Positions 44,796 to 54,796 are shown, counted from the stretch's first letter. The stretch is DNA of 64,000 bases from Tannerella forsythia (GCF_001006485.1 NZ_JUET01000058.1:186001-250000); one strand, 5' to 3'. Notes: a model not told the origin generated them from the sequence alone. Made by a program: numbers and translations.

Positions 44796-46040
44796 ATGAG
44801 GATGAATCCTACGGATAGATCGCATTATCTTTTACATACGTTGCCCAATGGTCTGCGCGTTGTGCATTTTCCTACGGATGCAGCGATATCTTATTGCGGG
44901 GTTGCGGTGCATGCAGGTACGCGTGATGAGGCGTCGAACGAGTCAGGGCTGGCGCACTTCGTTGAGCACATGCTGTTCAAAGGTACGGTGAGGCGCAAGG
45001 CGTGGCATATCTTGAACCGCATGGAAGCCGTCGGCGGTGAGTTGAATGCTTATACTACGAAAGAAGAGACATTTATCTATTCCGTTTTTATGGAAGAACA
45101 TTATCGCAGGGCGATTGAATTGTTGGCCGATATCGTAATCCGTTCGCAGTTTCCGGCACACGAGATTGAAAAGGAGCGAGAGGTGATTCTCGACGAGATC
45201 AGTTCGTATGAGGATATGCCTTCCGAATTGATTTTTGACGAATACGAGAATCTTCTTTTCGACGGTCATCCGTTAGGACGTCATATCCTGGGTAATAAGC
45301 GATCGATACGCACATTCGACACCAAGGCCGGCCGCTCGTTTTTAGAACGTTTCTACACGGCAGAGAACATGATTTTTTTCTCCATGGGACGTACGGATTT
45401 TCGGCGGATTGTACGCATGGCTGAGGTGTACTGGTCGGACCTCCCCGTTCATCCGGCGGTGCACAGGCGTGAACGGCCACGGCCGACTGTACCTCGGGAG
45501 TTGCGAAAGAAGAAGAAAACGCACCAGTCGCATGCCATCATCGGAGGGAGGGCATACGATATGTATGACAAACGCCGCACCTCGCTTTTCCTGCTCAATA
45601 ACATACTCGGCGGCTCCGGGATGAACAGCCGTCTGAATGTGGCTCTGCGCGAAAAAAGAGGATTAGTCTACGAAGTGGAATCGAATCTTACGGGATATAC
45701 CGACACCGGCGTGTGTGCCATCTATTTCGGGGCCGACCCGAAGAACCGTGAGAAGGTGCTTGAGCTTATCCGGCGTGAACTGAACGTATTATGTCGTACG
45801 CAGCTTACGACTACGCAACTGGCCGCCGCCCGAAAACAGGCCATCGGACAACTTGCCGTCGCCGGTGATAACCGAGAAAGTCTGTTTCTCGGATTCGGGA
45901 AGTCGTTTCTTCATTCCAGCCGATACGACTCTTTGAGGGAAGTTATCTGCCGTATCGAAGCCGTGACGGCCTCGCAGATTCTCGAAGCGGCCAATGAAAT
46001 TTTTGCTCCCGAACGACTCTACTCGTTGATTTACGAGTAA
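44796..46040 (+). CDS. M16 family zinc metallopeptidase (processing-peptidase type)
   Basis: A 414-residue inverzincin peptidase. The start MRMNPTDRSH at 44796 follows the promoter box; ATG 44802 is also possible. The inverted zinc motif HFVEH lies at residues 54-58, and Glu134 lies 76 residues later as the third zinc ligand. The C-terminal M16 domain (LLNNILGGSGMNSRLNVALREKRGLVYEVESN) follows. No signal peptide is seen, so it is cytoplasmic and probably degrades or trims peptides. Convergent with the ClC gene. Confidence 0.93.
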   Translation: MRMNPTDRSHYLLHTLPNGLRVVHFPTDAAISYCGVAVHAGTRDEASNESGLAHFVEHMLFKGTVRRKAWHILNRMEAVGGELNAYTTKEETFIYSVFMEEHYRRAIELLADIVIRSQFPAHEIEKEREVILDEISSYEDMPSELIFDEYENLLFDGHPLGRHILGNKRSIRTFDTKAGRSFLERFYTAENMIFFSMGRTDFRRIVRMAEVYWSDLPVHPAVHRRERPRPTVPRELRKKKKTHQSHAIIGGRAYDMYDKRRTSLFLLNNILGGSGMNSRLNVALREKRGLVYEVESNLTGYTDTGVCAIYFGADPKNREKVLELIRRELNVLCRTQLTTTQLAAARKQAIGQLAVAGDNRESLFLGFGKSFLHSSRYDSLREVICRIEAVTASQILEAANEIFAPERLYSLIYE

Positions 46041-46085
46041 TACAACGTGCGAAGTACGAATCAGGATCATGGAAGGGCTTGCTGC

Positions 46086-47906
46086 TCAATCGCCCGAGAA
46101 GGTTCCGACGAGCACTTCACGATAGGCATTGAAGATTTTCGACTTCGAGACGAAGCCGATGTATTTCCCTTCTTCGTTGACGACCGGCAGATTCCATGCT
46201 TTCGTATCATCGAACATACGCATGATTTGTTCCATAGGCATCCCTTCGACGATTTTAGCCGGAGCCGAAACCATAAAGCGAGACACGTGGAAGCGTTCAT
46301 ACAATTCGGGGCGGAACATGATATTGCGGATATTGTCTACCAAGACGAGACCTAACAGTACGCCGTCTTTATTGACCACCGGGAACATACTTCGCGAGCT
46401 CTCCGCAATAGCGTTTTTCACGAGCTCCCCGAGGGTCATCTCCGGGCGCACGGGGATAAAATCCGTTTCGATCACGCTATTCACGGTCATCAGTGTCAGT
46501 ACGGCCTTATCCTTATGATGTGTCAGGAGTTTTCCTTTTTGCGCCAGACGCATGGAATAAATGCTATGCGGTTCGAAGGCCCTGATCGTTGCGTACGAGC
46601 TGATCGATACGATCATCAGCGGAAGGAACAAATCGTACCCCCCCGTCAGCTCGGCGATGAGGAACACGCCCGTCAGCGGGGCATGCATCACGCCGGCCAT
46701 GGTGCCGGCCATGCCCATCAGTGCAAAATTCTTTTCCGATAGTTCGATGGAAGTGCCGAAATAATTCAGTATATGAGAGAAAAGAAAGCCGGCAATGCAT
46801 CCGATGTAAAGACTGGGCGCAAAGATGCCGCCGCACCCGCCTCCTCCGTTCGTGGCGGCTGATGCCAATACTTTGGTGAGCAGGATCAAACCCAGAAAGA
46901 TGATGATACTCCAGTAACCGATATCGATCTGATGAAACGGACTGCGGTCGATCAGGTTCGCAAACCGTCCGTCGAGAAGCGATTCGATCGTGTCGTATCC
47001 TTCGCCGTAGAGCGGGGGGAAGAGGAACAGCAGGATGCTCAACATCGCTGCCCCCAGAATGAACTTTTGCCATTGCTGCGGGAGTTTGTGGTACCAGCCT
47101 TCGATACGGATCATGCTGCGGGTGAAATACAGGGAAACAATTCCGCAGAAAATGCCCAGCAGCAGCACGTATGGGATACGCCTGACGTAAAACGCCTCGG
47201 TCTGTGAAAACTGGAACATGGCCTCAGTGCCGGAAAAGATGTAAGACATGGTGGCAGCCGTTACCGATGCGATCAGTAGCGGCAGTACGGAGGTCATGGT
47301 CAGGTCGAGCATCAGCACTTCGATGACAAACACTAACCCGGCAATGGGGGCCTTGAAAATACCGGCTATGGCCCCGGCCGCTCCGCATCCGACGAGTAGC
47401 ATCAGGGTCTTCTGTTCCATGCGAAAGAGCCGTCCCAAGTTCGAACCGATGGCGGCACCTGTCAATACGATGGGCGCCTCGGCGCCGACGGACCCCCCGA
47501 ACCCGATGGTAACGGAGCTGGCTACTAACGAGCTCCATATGTTATGCGGTTTGATCCGGCTCTTGCGTTGCGAGATCGCATACAGAATTTTGGTGACGCC
47601 GTGGCTGATATCGTCGCGCACGATATAACGCACAAACAAACCGGCCAGCAAAATGCCGATAATCGGATAAACCAGCAACCAGTAGTTCGCTCCTTCCTGA
47701 AAATGTCCCATCAGCAGGTGCTGGATGGAATGGATGAGAAACTTGAGAAGCAGTGCGGCCATCGCGGCGGCGATTCCTACCAGAAAACTGATGAGAAGAA
47801 TAAAGGAACGCTCTTTGATATGCTTTTCGCGCCAGAGCAGAAATTTATAAAATCGTCCTTCGTTTGTCAATGTTGTCAATTTATACTCCTTTCCCCGTAA
47901 ATACAA
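46086..47906 (-). CDS. ClC-family chloride channel/transporter with CBS domains
   Basis: A 606-residue membrane protein of the chloride channel family. Ten or more membrane segments occupy about 35-430; the pore motif GSVGAEAPIV contains the gating Glu, and GGIFAP matches the second chloride-binding motif. The C-terminal part (about 460-600) holds two CBS domains, suggesting nucleotide control. The start overlaps the preceding sugar transferase gene by 26 bases, so the two are transcribed together. Whether it is a channel or a proton antiporter cannot be decided here. Confidence 0.93.
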   Translation of the reverse strand: MYLRGKEYKLTTLTNEGRFYKFLLWREKHIKERSFILLISFLVGIAAAMAALLLKFLIHSIQHLLMGHFQEGANYWLLVYPIIGILLAGLFVRYIVRDDISHGVTKILYAISQRKSRIKPHNIWSSLVASSVTIGFGGSVGAEAPIVLTGAAIGSNLGRLFRMEQKTLMLLVGCGAAGAIAGIFKAPIAGLVFVIEVLMLDLTMTSVLPLLIASVTAATMSYIFSGTEAMFQFSQTEAFYVRRIPYVLLLGIFCGIVSLYFTRSMIRIEGWYHKLPQQWQKFILGAAMLSILLFLFPPLYGEGYDTIESLLDGRFANLIDRSPFHQIDIGYWSIIIFLGLILLTKVLASAATNGGGGCGGIFAPSLYIGCIAGFLFSHILNYFGTSIELSEKNFALMGMAGTMAGVMHAPLTGVFLIAELTGGYDLFLPLMIVSISSYATIRAFEPHSIYSMRLAQKGKLLTHHKDKAVLTLMTVNSVIETDFIPVRPEMTLGELVKNAIAESSRSMFPVVNKDGVLLGLVLVDNIRNIMFRPELYERFHVSRFMVSAPAKIVEGMPMEQIMRMFDDTKAWNLPVVNEEGKYIGFVSKSKIFNAYREVLVGTFSGD

Positions 47907-49281
47907 TCTTTACGGTATAGATTAAAATCGTAATATCGAGAGCCAGCGACATGTTTTCGTAATAGAGGATGTCGTAGGCGAGACGTTCGATCATCTTGTC
48001 GACTGTTTCGGCGTATCCGTATTTCACCATTCCCCACGAGGTGATGCCCGGACGGACATTGTGCAGGAGGTAATAATACGGTGCTTTGCGAACAATACGA
48101 TCGATGTAATAGCGTTGCTCGGGACGAGGTCCGACGAGCGACATATCCCCTCGGAGCACATTCCAGAACTGGGGTAACTCGTCGAGGCGGTACTTGCGCA
48201 GGAAACGGCCGAACGGCGTCACACGCGTATCGTTCTGGGCTGTTAGCATCGGTCCCCGTTTTTCCGCATCGGCATACATCGTACGGAATTTATAAATCGT
48301 GAATGGCTTGCCCCTGTACCCGATACGTTCTTGCCGGAAAAGAACAGGACCTTTCGAGTCTTTCCGCACGCGCACAGCAATGTAGGCATAGAGCGGCGAG
48401 AGTAAAACGAGCGCAAGCAGGGACGCAATCTTGTCGGCCAGCCATTTGATGTTTTTACCGGCTTCGGAGAAGTTGTTACTTGTGACGTCGATCAGCGGAA
48501 TGCCGTGTATGGTCTTCACCTCCGCACGGGTTAGCGGATTGTTTTTGTCTGCCCAGATTTTGATGGGACATTTGTAATGGTAAAGCGAGTAGAGGATGCG
48601 TATGGTCTCTTCGTGGCATTCGGGATCGGGAACGAGGATCAGTTCGTGTACCGGACTTGTGGCCATAAGTTCGGGTAAATCGTCGATGGTGCCGGCTATC
48701 TCCTGCGAATCGATAGTCGTATCGTCCGTCGCAGGGCCTTGTACGAAACCGAGCATCCGATAACCTAACCTTGTCAGATCGTCACACACCTGAAGCGCCT
48801 GCCGTCCCGTTCCGATGACTAACACATTCGTCGCCCATTTCCGTAGTTTCACCATATGAAGCGCATGACTCGTTATCAGATAACGGCACGTGTAGGTGAG
48901 AATGAACTGTAACGCACCGAACGAGAGGAATATCTTGTAATAGATTTCAAAAGAACGAGGCAGGTCGTTGAGGATGACGGAGAAAAAAATCAGAACGACT
49001 CCGATGGTAATGCTGACGAATGTCGTAAACCATTCGATAATACGCGACTTCCCGAAAGGACGGTTGTAGTACCCCGAAAGATAGTATAACGCAAGCCAGA
49101 AGAGTGGGATAAAGAGCTGCATTATAATGACCTGATGAAAGGTCAGAAACTGGCCTAAGGAATGAAAACCGTCGTACCGGGCTACCTCGTAGTAGCGAAG
49201 TATATTCATGAGACACCACACGATGACTGCCGTGACGAAATCGGAAAGGAGGTATTTCAGTCTCTGCCTGTGCCTGTTCAT
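47881..49281 (-). CDS. Sugar transferase (WcaJ-type undecaprenyl-phosphate sugar-1-phosphate transferase)
   Basis: Initiates capsule or exopolysaccharide synthesis by loading a sugar-1-phosphate onto undecaprenyl phosphate at the inner membrane. The 466 residues have about four N-terminal membrane helices, a central CoA-binding-like domain (VLVIGTGRQALQVCDDL), another helix near 270-290, and the catalytic C-terminal domain (GPVLFRQERIGYRGKPFTIYKFRTMY, LRKYRLDELPQFWNVLRGDMSLVGPRPE). It overlaps tsaC by a single base (TAATG), suggesting coupling. No other capsule genes are adjacent. Confidence 0.92.
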   Translation of the reverse strand: MNRHRQRLKYLLSDFVTAVIVWCLMNILRYYEVARYDGFHSLGQFLTFHQVIIMQLFIPLFWLALYYLSGYYNRPFGKSRIIEWFTTFVSITIGVVLIFFSVILNDLPRSFEIYYKIFLSFGALQFILTYTCRYLITSHALHMVKLRKWATNVLVIGTGRQALQVCDDLTRLGYRMLGFVQGPATDDTTIDSQEIAGTIDDLPELMATSPVHELILVPDPECHEETIRILYSLYHYKCPIKIWADKNNPLTRAEVKTIHGIPLIDVTSNNFSEAGKNIKWLADKIASLLALVLLSPLYAYIAVRVRKDSKGPVLFRQERIGYRGKPFTIYKFRTMYADAEKRGPMLTAQNDTRVTPFGRFLRKYRLDELPQFWNVLRGDMSLVGPRPEQRYYIDRIVRKAPYYYLLHNVRPGITSWGMVKYGYAETVDKMIERLAYDILYYENMSLALDITILIYTVKIVFTGKGV

Positions 49282-49865
49282 TATTCCCGTATTACTTGAA
49301 TCAGTCCGCCCCGGCCGACTTTGACGATGCCTGACGGCCGTGCCTGTATCTGCTCCGTCTGTCGATAGCGGACAATGTAATCTGCTCCGTCACGGATCGA
49401 TTGCGAGATGTCGCTGTAGGATGAGGGCGCAGGTTCCCCACTTTTATTGGCCGAAGTGGAAACGACGGGCCTGCGAAACCGTTCGCACAAATTGTGTGAG
49501 AAACGCTCGTGTGTGATGCGTATGCCTACGCTGCCGTCTTCACCTACCAAGTTGGGCGCTAAATTTTTGGCATTGGAATAAATGATGGTCAACGGCTTGT
49601 CGGATAGTTCGATCAGATCCCACGCCACATCGGGCACTTCGTCTACATAGCCGTTCAGCTTGGCAGGATTATCGACCAGTACCAGCATCGCCTTGTGGTC
49701 AGCGCGTTGCTTCAGTTCGTACACTTTACGCACAGCTTCTTCGTTCGTAGCGTCACAACCGATGCCCCAGATCGTATCCGTCGGGTAGAGAATCAGTCCG
49801 CCCGCCTGCAATACCCGGCATGCTTCTTTTAAATCGTCTGTTATGTTTTCAGTTATTTCTTCCAT
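49281..49865 (-). CDS. tsaC: Threonylcarbamoyl-AMP synthase (Sua5/YrdC/YwlC)
   Basis: Makes threonylcarbamoyl-AMP for the t6A modification of ANN-decoding tRNAs. The start MEEITENITDDL at 49865 gives 194 residues of the single-domain (TsaC-like) type. Conserved segments are GGLILYPTDTIWGIGCDA, ELKQRADHKAMLVLVDN and the C-terminal VVSTSANKSGEPAP. It is the first gene of a tsaC - sugar transferase - ClC run. The 166 bases upstream show no clear promoter. Confidence 0.93.
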   Translation of the reverse strand: MEEITENITDDLKEACRVLQAGGLILYPTDTIWGIGCDATNEEAVRKVYELKQRADHKAMLVLVDNPAKLNGYVDEVPDVAWDLIELSDKPLTIIYSNAKNLAPNLVGEDGSVGIRITHERFSHNLCERFRRPVVSTSANKSGEPAPSSYSDISQSIRDGADYIVRYRQTEQIQARPSGIVKVGRGGLIQVIRE

Positions 49866-50031
49866 GCTTTTTAGAAAAGACAAAAATAGAAAAATATTAA
49901 ATGAGCGCCAAAATTATACAGGAGAAACGGTGAGAGGCTTTGATGGCGGTTTCCGGTGAAGCGCGGGTAAGCCGATAAGATGAGGAAGTGCATCCGTTAA
50001 ATTGGGTGGAGAATGCAGCAGTTCGGGAACT

Positions 50032-51285
50032 TTATTTATCCATATTCAAAAGTTTGGACACCATTTCGTTGAACCGGTCTACTTTGAATTTATAGCCGGC
50101 ATATAAAATTCCTGTCGTATTGCTTTTTTTGAAGATAAATCGTCCGGTCTGAAGGATATCAAGCTCATTGTGCGCATGCAGTCCGATGAAAAAATTTTTA
50201 TTGTAGTAACATGCCCCTAACCGTGCATAGTTGCATCCGCCGAACGTGGCTTTCCGGGTTACCCCTTCGTCATGAAGCATTTCGTAGCTGTAATGTTTGG
50301 CCGATAGCCCGATCATGTCCGAGACGAAGAGCACCCAATGTCGGCCTGCCACGAAGTTGTAAGAATATCCGGCGGCGACTTCGTACTTGAATAATTTCAG
50401 ATAATCAATACCGACCATTTCCGCTGTCTGAGCTGCTTCATGTCCATCTTTCGGATTTGTTCCGAAGTTCATATCAAGCCGGTAATCCGAATAGGTAAGC
50501 GCAAAGGCGAAGGTGCCTGCACTTTTGATTTGCCGGTAGACGGGATTGATCGTGTTTCCGTATGCCATTTTTCGTCCGTTTGTAAAGATACTTACCTGCG
50601 CAGAGCGGGTGCGGAAATAACTTCCGCCCAACCGTGTTTCATCCGGTGCGGAGTCTTCGGAGTTCGAGGCGTGCAACTCTTTCAACCAATAGGCTTCGAG
50701 GTTGAGGGCGAAGAAACGTGTGTATGTATTGAAACTGAATCGTTCATTGCTGCTTTTGCGCGTTCTGTTCAAGCTGATACTGTATCCTCCGGAGAAGATG
50801 TTCCACCCTAAATCGAATCCGATGTATTCGAGTGGTTGGGAGCGAAACAATATTTCCTTGTTTCGGTTGCTCAGAGGTGAAATCCCGAGCCTTGGTGCCT
50901 GAATGGTGTTGATGATACGAACTTTGAGCATATTGCCTTCGTATTTCAGATAAGCTGAGTCTGGCTTGTTCTTTGCTCGCTGTCGGGCATATCTTGCGTA
51001 CAGTTTGGAGGCGAAAGGGCTGAACGATTTCGTACCGTCGGGTTCTTGTGCATACAGTCTGTACGGGACGGTCAGCAGCATGGCTGCAATCACACAGGCA
51101 GAAAGTCGGTAAAAGCAGATATACGGTTTCGAACAACCGTGCTTCGTACCGCTTGCGCGAGTTGCCCGGTGTAAAAAAGAGAACCGGAGGTGAAACTCAC
51201 CGAAGAAGTTCTTATACCCGAAGGTTACCGGGTAGCCTGTCTCTTTCAAGCGTCGAAGTTTATGGATCATCTCCGAAGATATCAA
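50032..51285 (-). CDS. DUF4421-family exported protein
   Basis: The protein has a signal-peptide-like stretch (ICFYRLSACVIAAMLLTVPYRLYAQ) followed by an outer-membrane-style beta-rich body (YIGFDLGWNIFSGGYSISLNRT, FFALNLEAYWL, YFRTRSAQVSIFTNG, YEVAAGYSYNFVAG, YNKNFFIGLHAHNELD), matching DUF4421. The start is unclear: the only in-frame starts (ATG 51285 or 51270, or codons inside) leave about 50-60 residues before the signal peptide and begin inside the nagB terminator. The real start may be a non-standard codon or the gene may be altered at its 5' end. Function unknown. Confidence 0.7.
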   Translation of the reverse strand: MISSEMIHKLRRLKETGYPVTFGYKNFFGEFHLRFSFLHRATRASGTKHGCSKPYICFYRLSACVIAAMLLTVPYRLYAQEPDGTKSFSPFASKLYARYARQRAKNKPDSAYLKYEGNMLKVRIINTIQAPRLGISPLSNRNKEILFRSQPLEYIGFDLGWNIFSGGYSISLNRTRKSSNERFSFNTYTRFFALNLEAYWLKELHASNSEDSAPDETRLGGSYFRTRSAQVSIFTNGRKMAYGNTINPVYRQIKSAGTFAFALTYSDYRLDMNFGTNPKDGHEAAQTAEMVGIDYLKLFKYEVAAGYSYNFVAGRHWVLFVSDMIGLSAKHYSYEMLHDEGVTRKATFGGCNYARLGACYYNKNFFIGLHAHNELDILQTGRFIFKKSNTTGILYAGYKFKVDRFNEMVSKLLNMDK

Positions 51286-51319
51286 AAAGGCTGTGCCGAA
51301 AATTCATTCCGACACAGCC
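51284..51319 (-). terminator. Rho-independent terminator after nagB
   Basis: On the minus strand GGCTGTGTCG pairs with CGGCACAGCC (51319-51310 and 51298-51289, one G-U pair), followed by TTTTTG. It lies 20-50 bases after the nagB stop. Confidence 0.75.
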
Positions 51320-51340
51320 CGACCTTTGCTTACGGTCTGT

Positions 51341-52153
51341 TTATTTCAGCAACGATTTCGGATCGAGGTTGTTTTTCTCGATATCCTTGAAATAGTTGTA
51401 CGTACCAACCTTGATCTCGGCACATGCGGCCTCGTCGCATACGATGATCCCCTTCGGATGCATCTGCAAGGCCGTGATCGTCCACATCTGGTTCACACCG
51501 CCCTCAATGGCCTGCTGCAAGGCGCGTGCTTTGTTATGACCGTTGGCGAGGATAACGACCTCTTTTGCGTCCATCACCGTTCCGACACCGACGGTAAGCG
51601 CCGTCTTCGGCACTTTATTCACGTCGTGGTCGAAGAAACGCGAATTGGCGATGATCGTATCGGTTGTCAACGATTTAATACGGGTACGTGATGTCAGCGA
51701 TGACCCCGGCTCGTTAAAAGCGACGTGTCCGTCCGGCCCGATGCCGCCGAGGAACAAGTCGATTCCGCCTGCTTTACGGATACGTTCTTCGTAACTGGCA
51801 CATTCGTCTTCGAGGTCTTTGGCATTACCGTCGAGGATGTTCACGTTCTTATCCTGAATATCGACATGGCTGAAGAAGTTCTTCTTCATGAACGTATGGT
51901 AGCTCTCCGGATGATCTTCGGGGATACCCACATATTCGTCCATGTTGAACGTAATCACATGTTGAAACGAGATTTTCCCACTCTTATAAAGGTGGATCAA
52001 CGCTTTATACGTGCCCAGCGGCGACGAGCCTGTCGGCAGTCCGAGTACGAACGGTTTTTCGGCTGTCGGCTTGGCCTGATTCATTCTTGCGGCGATATAA
52101 TTCGCGGCCCATTGAGATATTAACTCGTAAGTCGGTTCAATAATTACTCTCAT
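51341..52153 (-). CDS. nagB: Glucosamine-6-phosphate deaminase
   Basis: Converts glucosamine-6-phosphate to fructose-6-phosphate and ammonia, feeding amino sugars into glycolysis. The 270-residue protein has the expected length. Asp72 in FNMDEY, and Asp141, His143 and Glu148 in [17 protein letters not shown], match the catalytic set. Allosteric residues of the hexameric type (SRTRIK) are present. It follows the AT-rich lipoprotein gene by 21 bases and is closed by a terminator. Confidence 0.96.
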   Translation of the reverse strand: MRVIIEPTYELISQWAANYIAARMNQAKPTAEKPFVLGLPTGSSPLGTYKALIHLYKSGKISFQHVITFNMDEYVGIPEDHPESYHTFMKKNFFSHVDIQDKNVNILDGNAKDLEDECASYEERIRKAGGIDLFLGGIGPDGHVAFNEPGSSLTSRTRIKSLTTDTIIANSRFFDHDVNKVPKTALTVGVGTVMDAKEVVILANGHNKARALQQAIEGGVNQMWTITALQMHPKGIIVCDEAACAEIKVGTYNYFKDIEKNNLDPKSLLK

Positions 52154-52174
52154 GATGAATTATTTTGTATGATT

Positions 52175-52720
52175 TCAATCTGTTTCTTTTTCTTTGCCTT
52201 TTAACCCTACGTTTTTGAAGTACGTCTTTTGCACTTCAAACATACCTGTTTCAATCTCGCATATTTTGTCATAAGCTTCATTTACTTTTTGAGTCAATGC
52301 ATTTTTTTGCTCCTCATCAAGAGTATCAAGGGTACAATATGCCAATAAAGCATCAGCTAAAGGACCTTTTACTGCATTTAAATAATCAGTGATTGCCTGA
52401 TGAAAATCTTTAGCCTGTTCAGAAGGTTCGAGAGCATTTAATTTTTCGAAAGCGCTATCGATTTCTTTTTTTAAGTTATCTGAAACAGTCTCCGGTGTTT
52501 TGTTACGGAATTCGTTCATCGGATCATTTCTCATTTCGTAGGCTGTTTGTATATAGCCGTTTTTGAAATCGGCATATACACTTTCTACATAATGCTCTGT
52601 TATCCAATACACATTATTGCTAACTGTTTCGTTGTACACATACTCCTTATTTCCTCCCGTACAACTGCATAAACTGATTCCGATCCAAAGGGAAAAAGGT
52701 ATAAAAGAAAATGTTTTCAA
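52175..52720 (-). CDS. Small lipoprotein, function unknown
   Basis: A 181-residue lipoprotein (lipobox near LCSCTGG, Cys20) with a largely helical, Glu/Asn-rich mature part (ETVSDNLKKEIDSAFEKLNALEPSEQAKDFHQAITDYLNAV). No family was recognised. It lies 13 bases after the flavodiiron gene and 21 bases before nagB but is visibly more AT-rich than both, which suggests later insertion between them. Confidence 0.75.
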   Translation of the reverse strand: MKTFSFIPFSLWIGISLCSCTGGNKEYVYNETVSNNVYWITEHYVESVYADFKNGYIQTAYEMRNDPMNEFRNKTPETVSDNLKKEIDSAFEKLNALEPSEQAKDFHQAITDYLNAVKGPLADALLAYCTLDTLDEEQKNALTQKVNEAYDKICEIETGMFEVQKTYFKNVGLKGKEKETD

Positions 52721-52733
52721 GAGGTTAAGCTTT

Positions 52734-53912
52734 TTATTTAGACAATATTTTTTCCGCCATCGACCGGCCGAGCGAAATGCATTCTGCTTCCGAACTGATG
52801 CTTTGTTTTTGCTCGACGGGGGTGCCGATACACTCCCATTTCATGCTCTCTCCGAATGTTCCCAGACGTTTGACGGCCGCACCGGCCCAGGTGAACGAAC
52901 CGAAATAGCCATATACCCTGTTTTTGAGTTCGCGCAGTTCGATTTTCTGAAGCAATGCGTCGATTTCGGGGAACAGCTGATTGCTATAGGTCGGACTGCC
53001 GATAATCACGCCTCTGTAATTGAATAAGTCGCGCAGGATATAGGAGGAATGGCTTTTGCTCACGTTATGCATGGCAATGTTTTTGATGCCCCCTTCGGCT
53101 AATGCCGTCGCAATGGTTTCGGCCATCAGTTCGGTGTTTCCGTACATGCTTCCGTAAACGAGTGTCACCCCTTCGATGCCTTCGTAACGACTGAGACGGT
53201 CGTAAATCTCAATGACGCGACCGCGTTGTTCCGTCCAGACGGGGCCATGCGTCGAACAGATCATTTGAACATCGACTCCCGAAAGTTTCTGCAACGCTTT
53301 TTGCACCGGGCCGCCGTATTTACCAACGATGTTCGAGTAGTAGCGTATCATTTCACTCCAATAACGATCCGTATTCATCTCCGTATCAAGCACTCCTCCG
53401 TCGAGAGTGCCGAACGTACCGAAAGCATCGGCCGAGAATAATACGCGTTCCGTTTCTTCGTAGGTAAACATCACTTCCGGCCAGTGTACCATCGGTGCCA
53501 TGTAGAATTTCAACTGATGTGTACCCAGATCGAGGCTCTCGCCGTCTTTTACCTCGTGCAGTCCTTCCGTGATGTTGTGATAGCCGGCCAGCATGCCGAA
53601 CGTCTGTCGGTTTCCGACAATCTTCATGTCCGGATACTGCTGGCGCAGCAGGCGGATGCTGCCCGCATGGTCCGGCTCCATGTGACCGACAATGAGATAA
53701 TCGAGCGTACGCCCGTTTAAAATCTTGGCGATTTTTTTGAAGAAGGTATCCGAGTAGCATATATCGACGGTATCGACCAGTGCGCTTTTCTCGCCGGCGA
53801 TCAGGTATGAATTGTACGAAACGCCCCCCGGAAGCGGCCAGATGTTTTCAAACAAATGTTTTTGGCGGTCATTGACACCTACGTAATAAATATTTTTCGC
53901 AATAGCTTTCAT
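52734..53912 (-). CDS. fprA: A-type flavodiiron protein (FprA)
   Basis: Reduces oxygen to water and/or nitric oxide to nitrous oxide with electrons from rubredoxin. The start MKAIAKNIYYVGV at 53912 gives 392 residues. The diiron ligands are complete: His77, Glu79, Asp81, His82, His143, Asp162 and His221. The C-terminal flavodoxin domain begins near LVYGSMYGNTELMAE. There is no fused rubredoxin or reductase domain. It follows lgt by 29 bases. Together with Hcp and cytochrome bd it forms part of the oxygen/NO defence of this genome. Confidence 0.95.
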   Translation of the reverse strand: MKAIAKNIYYVGVNDRQKHLFENIWPLPGGVSYNSYLIAGEKSALVDTVDICYSDTFFKKIAKILNGRTLDYLIVGHMEPDHAGSIRLLRQQYPDMKIVGNRQTFGMLAGYHNITEGLHEVKDGESLDLGTHQLKFYMAPMVHWPEVMFTYEETERVLFSADAFGTFGTLDGGVLDTEMNTDRYWSEMIRYYSNIVGKYGGPVQKALQKLSGVDVQMICSTHGPVWTEQRGRVIEIYDRLSRYEGIEGVTLVYGSMYGNTELMAETIATALAEGGIKNIAMHNVSKSHSSYILRDLFNYRGVIIGSPTYSNQLFPEIDALLQKIELRELKNRVYGYFGSFTWAGAAVKRLGTFGESMKWECIGTPVEQKQSISSEAECISLGRSMAEKILSK

Positions 53913-53941
53913 ATCGTGTATATTAGCCTCTATAGAGAGAA

Positions 53942-54796
53942 TTAAACCGTTTGTGCCATGTTGGGTTTTATGATGTTGAGCCTCGAACGTCTCCATGCTC
54001 GTACGACGAAATAAATACCCGTCACGATGAACGGGATGCTCAGACATTGCCCCATATTGATCGGCATGGCTGCTTCGAAATCTTCCTGATTATTTTTCAG
54101 AAATTCGATAAAGAACCGTGCCGTAAAGATACAAATCATAAAGATGCCGAAGATTAAACCTTCTTTTTTCCATGCATCTTTCTTGAAGTAAAGCCACATG
54201 CAGAGTACGAACGTAAGCAGATAGCAGACGGCCTCGTAAATTTGTGTCGGGTGAGACGGCGCCGAGAAGATCGGCTCTGCACCTTGTCTCCATGCGTGCA
54301 AATTCTCAATGAACCGGAAGCCCCACGGCCGATCGGTGGGCAAGCCGTACACCTCGTGGTTTATCAAGTTGCCGATGCGTATCAGAGCGGCAACGAGCCC
54401 TGTCGGCACGACGAGTTTATCGAACGTCCAAAGCATGCTTTGTCGCGATACGTATTTGGAATAGAAATAGATTGCGACAATAATCCCGAGTACTCCGCCG
54501 TGGCTGGCCAAACCGCCTTCCCAGACTTTCAGGATCTCGATAGGATGCGACAGATAGTAGCCCGGATCGTAAAAAAGACAATGTCCGAGGCGTGCGCCGA
54601 CAACTGTTCCGATCAGCGTATAATAAAGGAGCGGGTCAATCCATTTCGGATTGATGCTTTCACGTCTCCACATCCGTTCCACGATTTTATAACCGATTCC
54701 AAACCCGATGATAAACATCAGTGAATACCAGCGTATTTCTTTCGATCCGATGGTAAATATTGCAGGGTCTGCTGTCCAGGTGATATCTGATAACAT
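53942..54796 (-). CDS. lgt: Prolipoprotein diacylglyceryl transferase
   Basis: Attaches diacylglycerol to the lipobox cysteine of exported lipoproteins at the inner membrane. The 284-residue polytopic protein has the signature RIGNLINHEVYGLPTDRPWGF and the earlier GGLASHGGVLGI with the conserved glycines. It serves the many lipoproteins coded in this window. It is the first gene of a possible lgt-fprA-lipoprotein-nagB run. Confidence 0.94.
   Translation of the reverse strand: MLSDITWTADPAIFTIGSKEIRWYSLMFIIGFGIGYKIVERMWRRESINPKWIDPLLYYTLIGTVVGARLGHCLFYDPGYYLSHPIEILKVWEGGLASHGGVLGIIVAIYFYSKYVSRQSMLWTFDKLVVPTGLVAALIRIGNLINHEVYGLPTDRPWGFRFIENLHAWRQGAEPIFSAPSHPTQIYEAVCYLLTFVLCMWLYFKKDAWKKEGLIFGIFMICIFTARFFIEFLKNNQEDFEAAMPINMGQCLSIPFIVTGIYFVVRAWRRSRLNIIKPNMAQTV

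Noticed and set aside
49866-50031. Small RNA or gene between tsaC and the DUF4421 gene
   Set aside because: No promoter box, stem or conserved frame was found.
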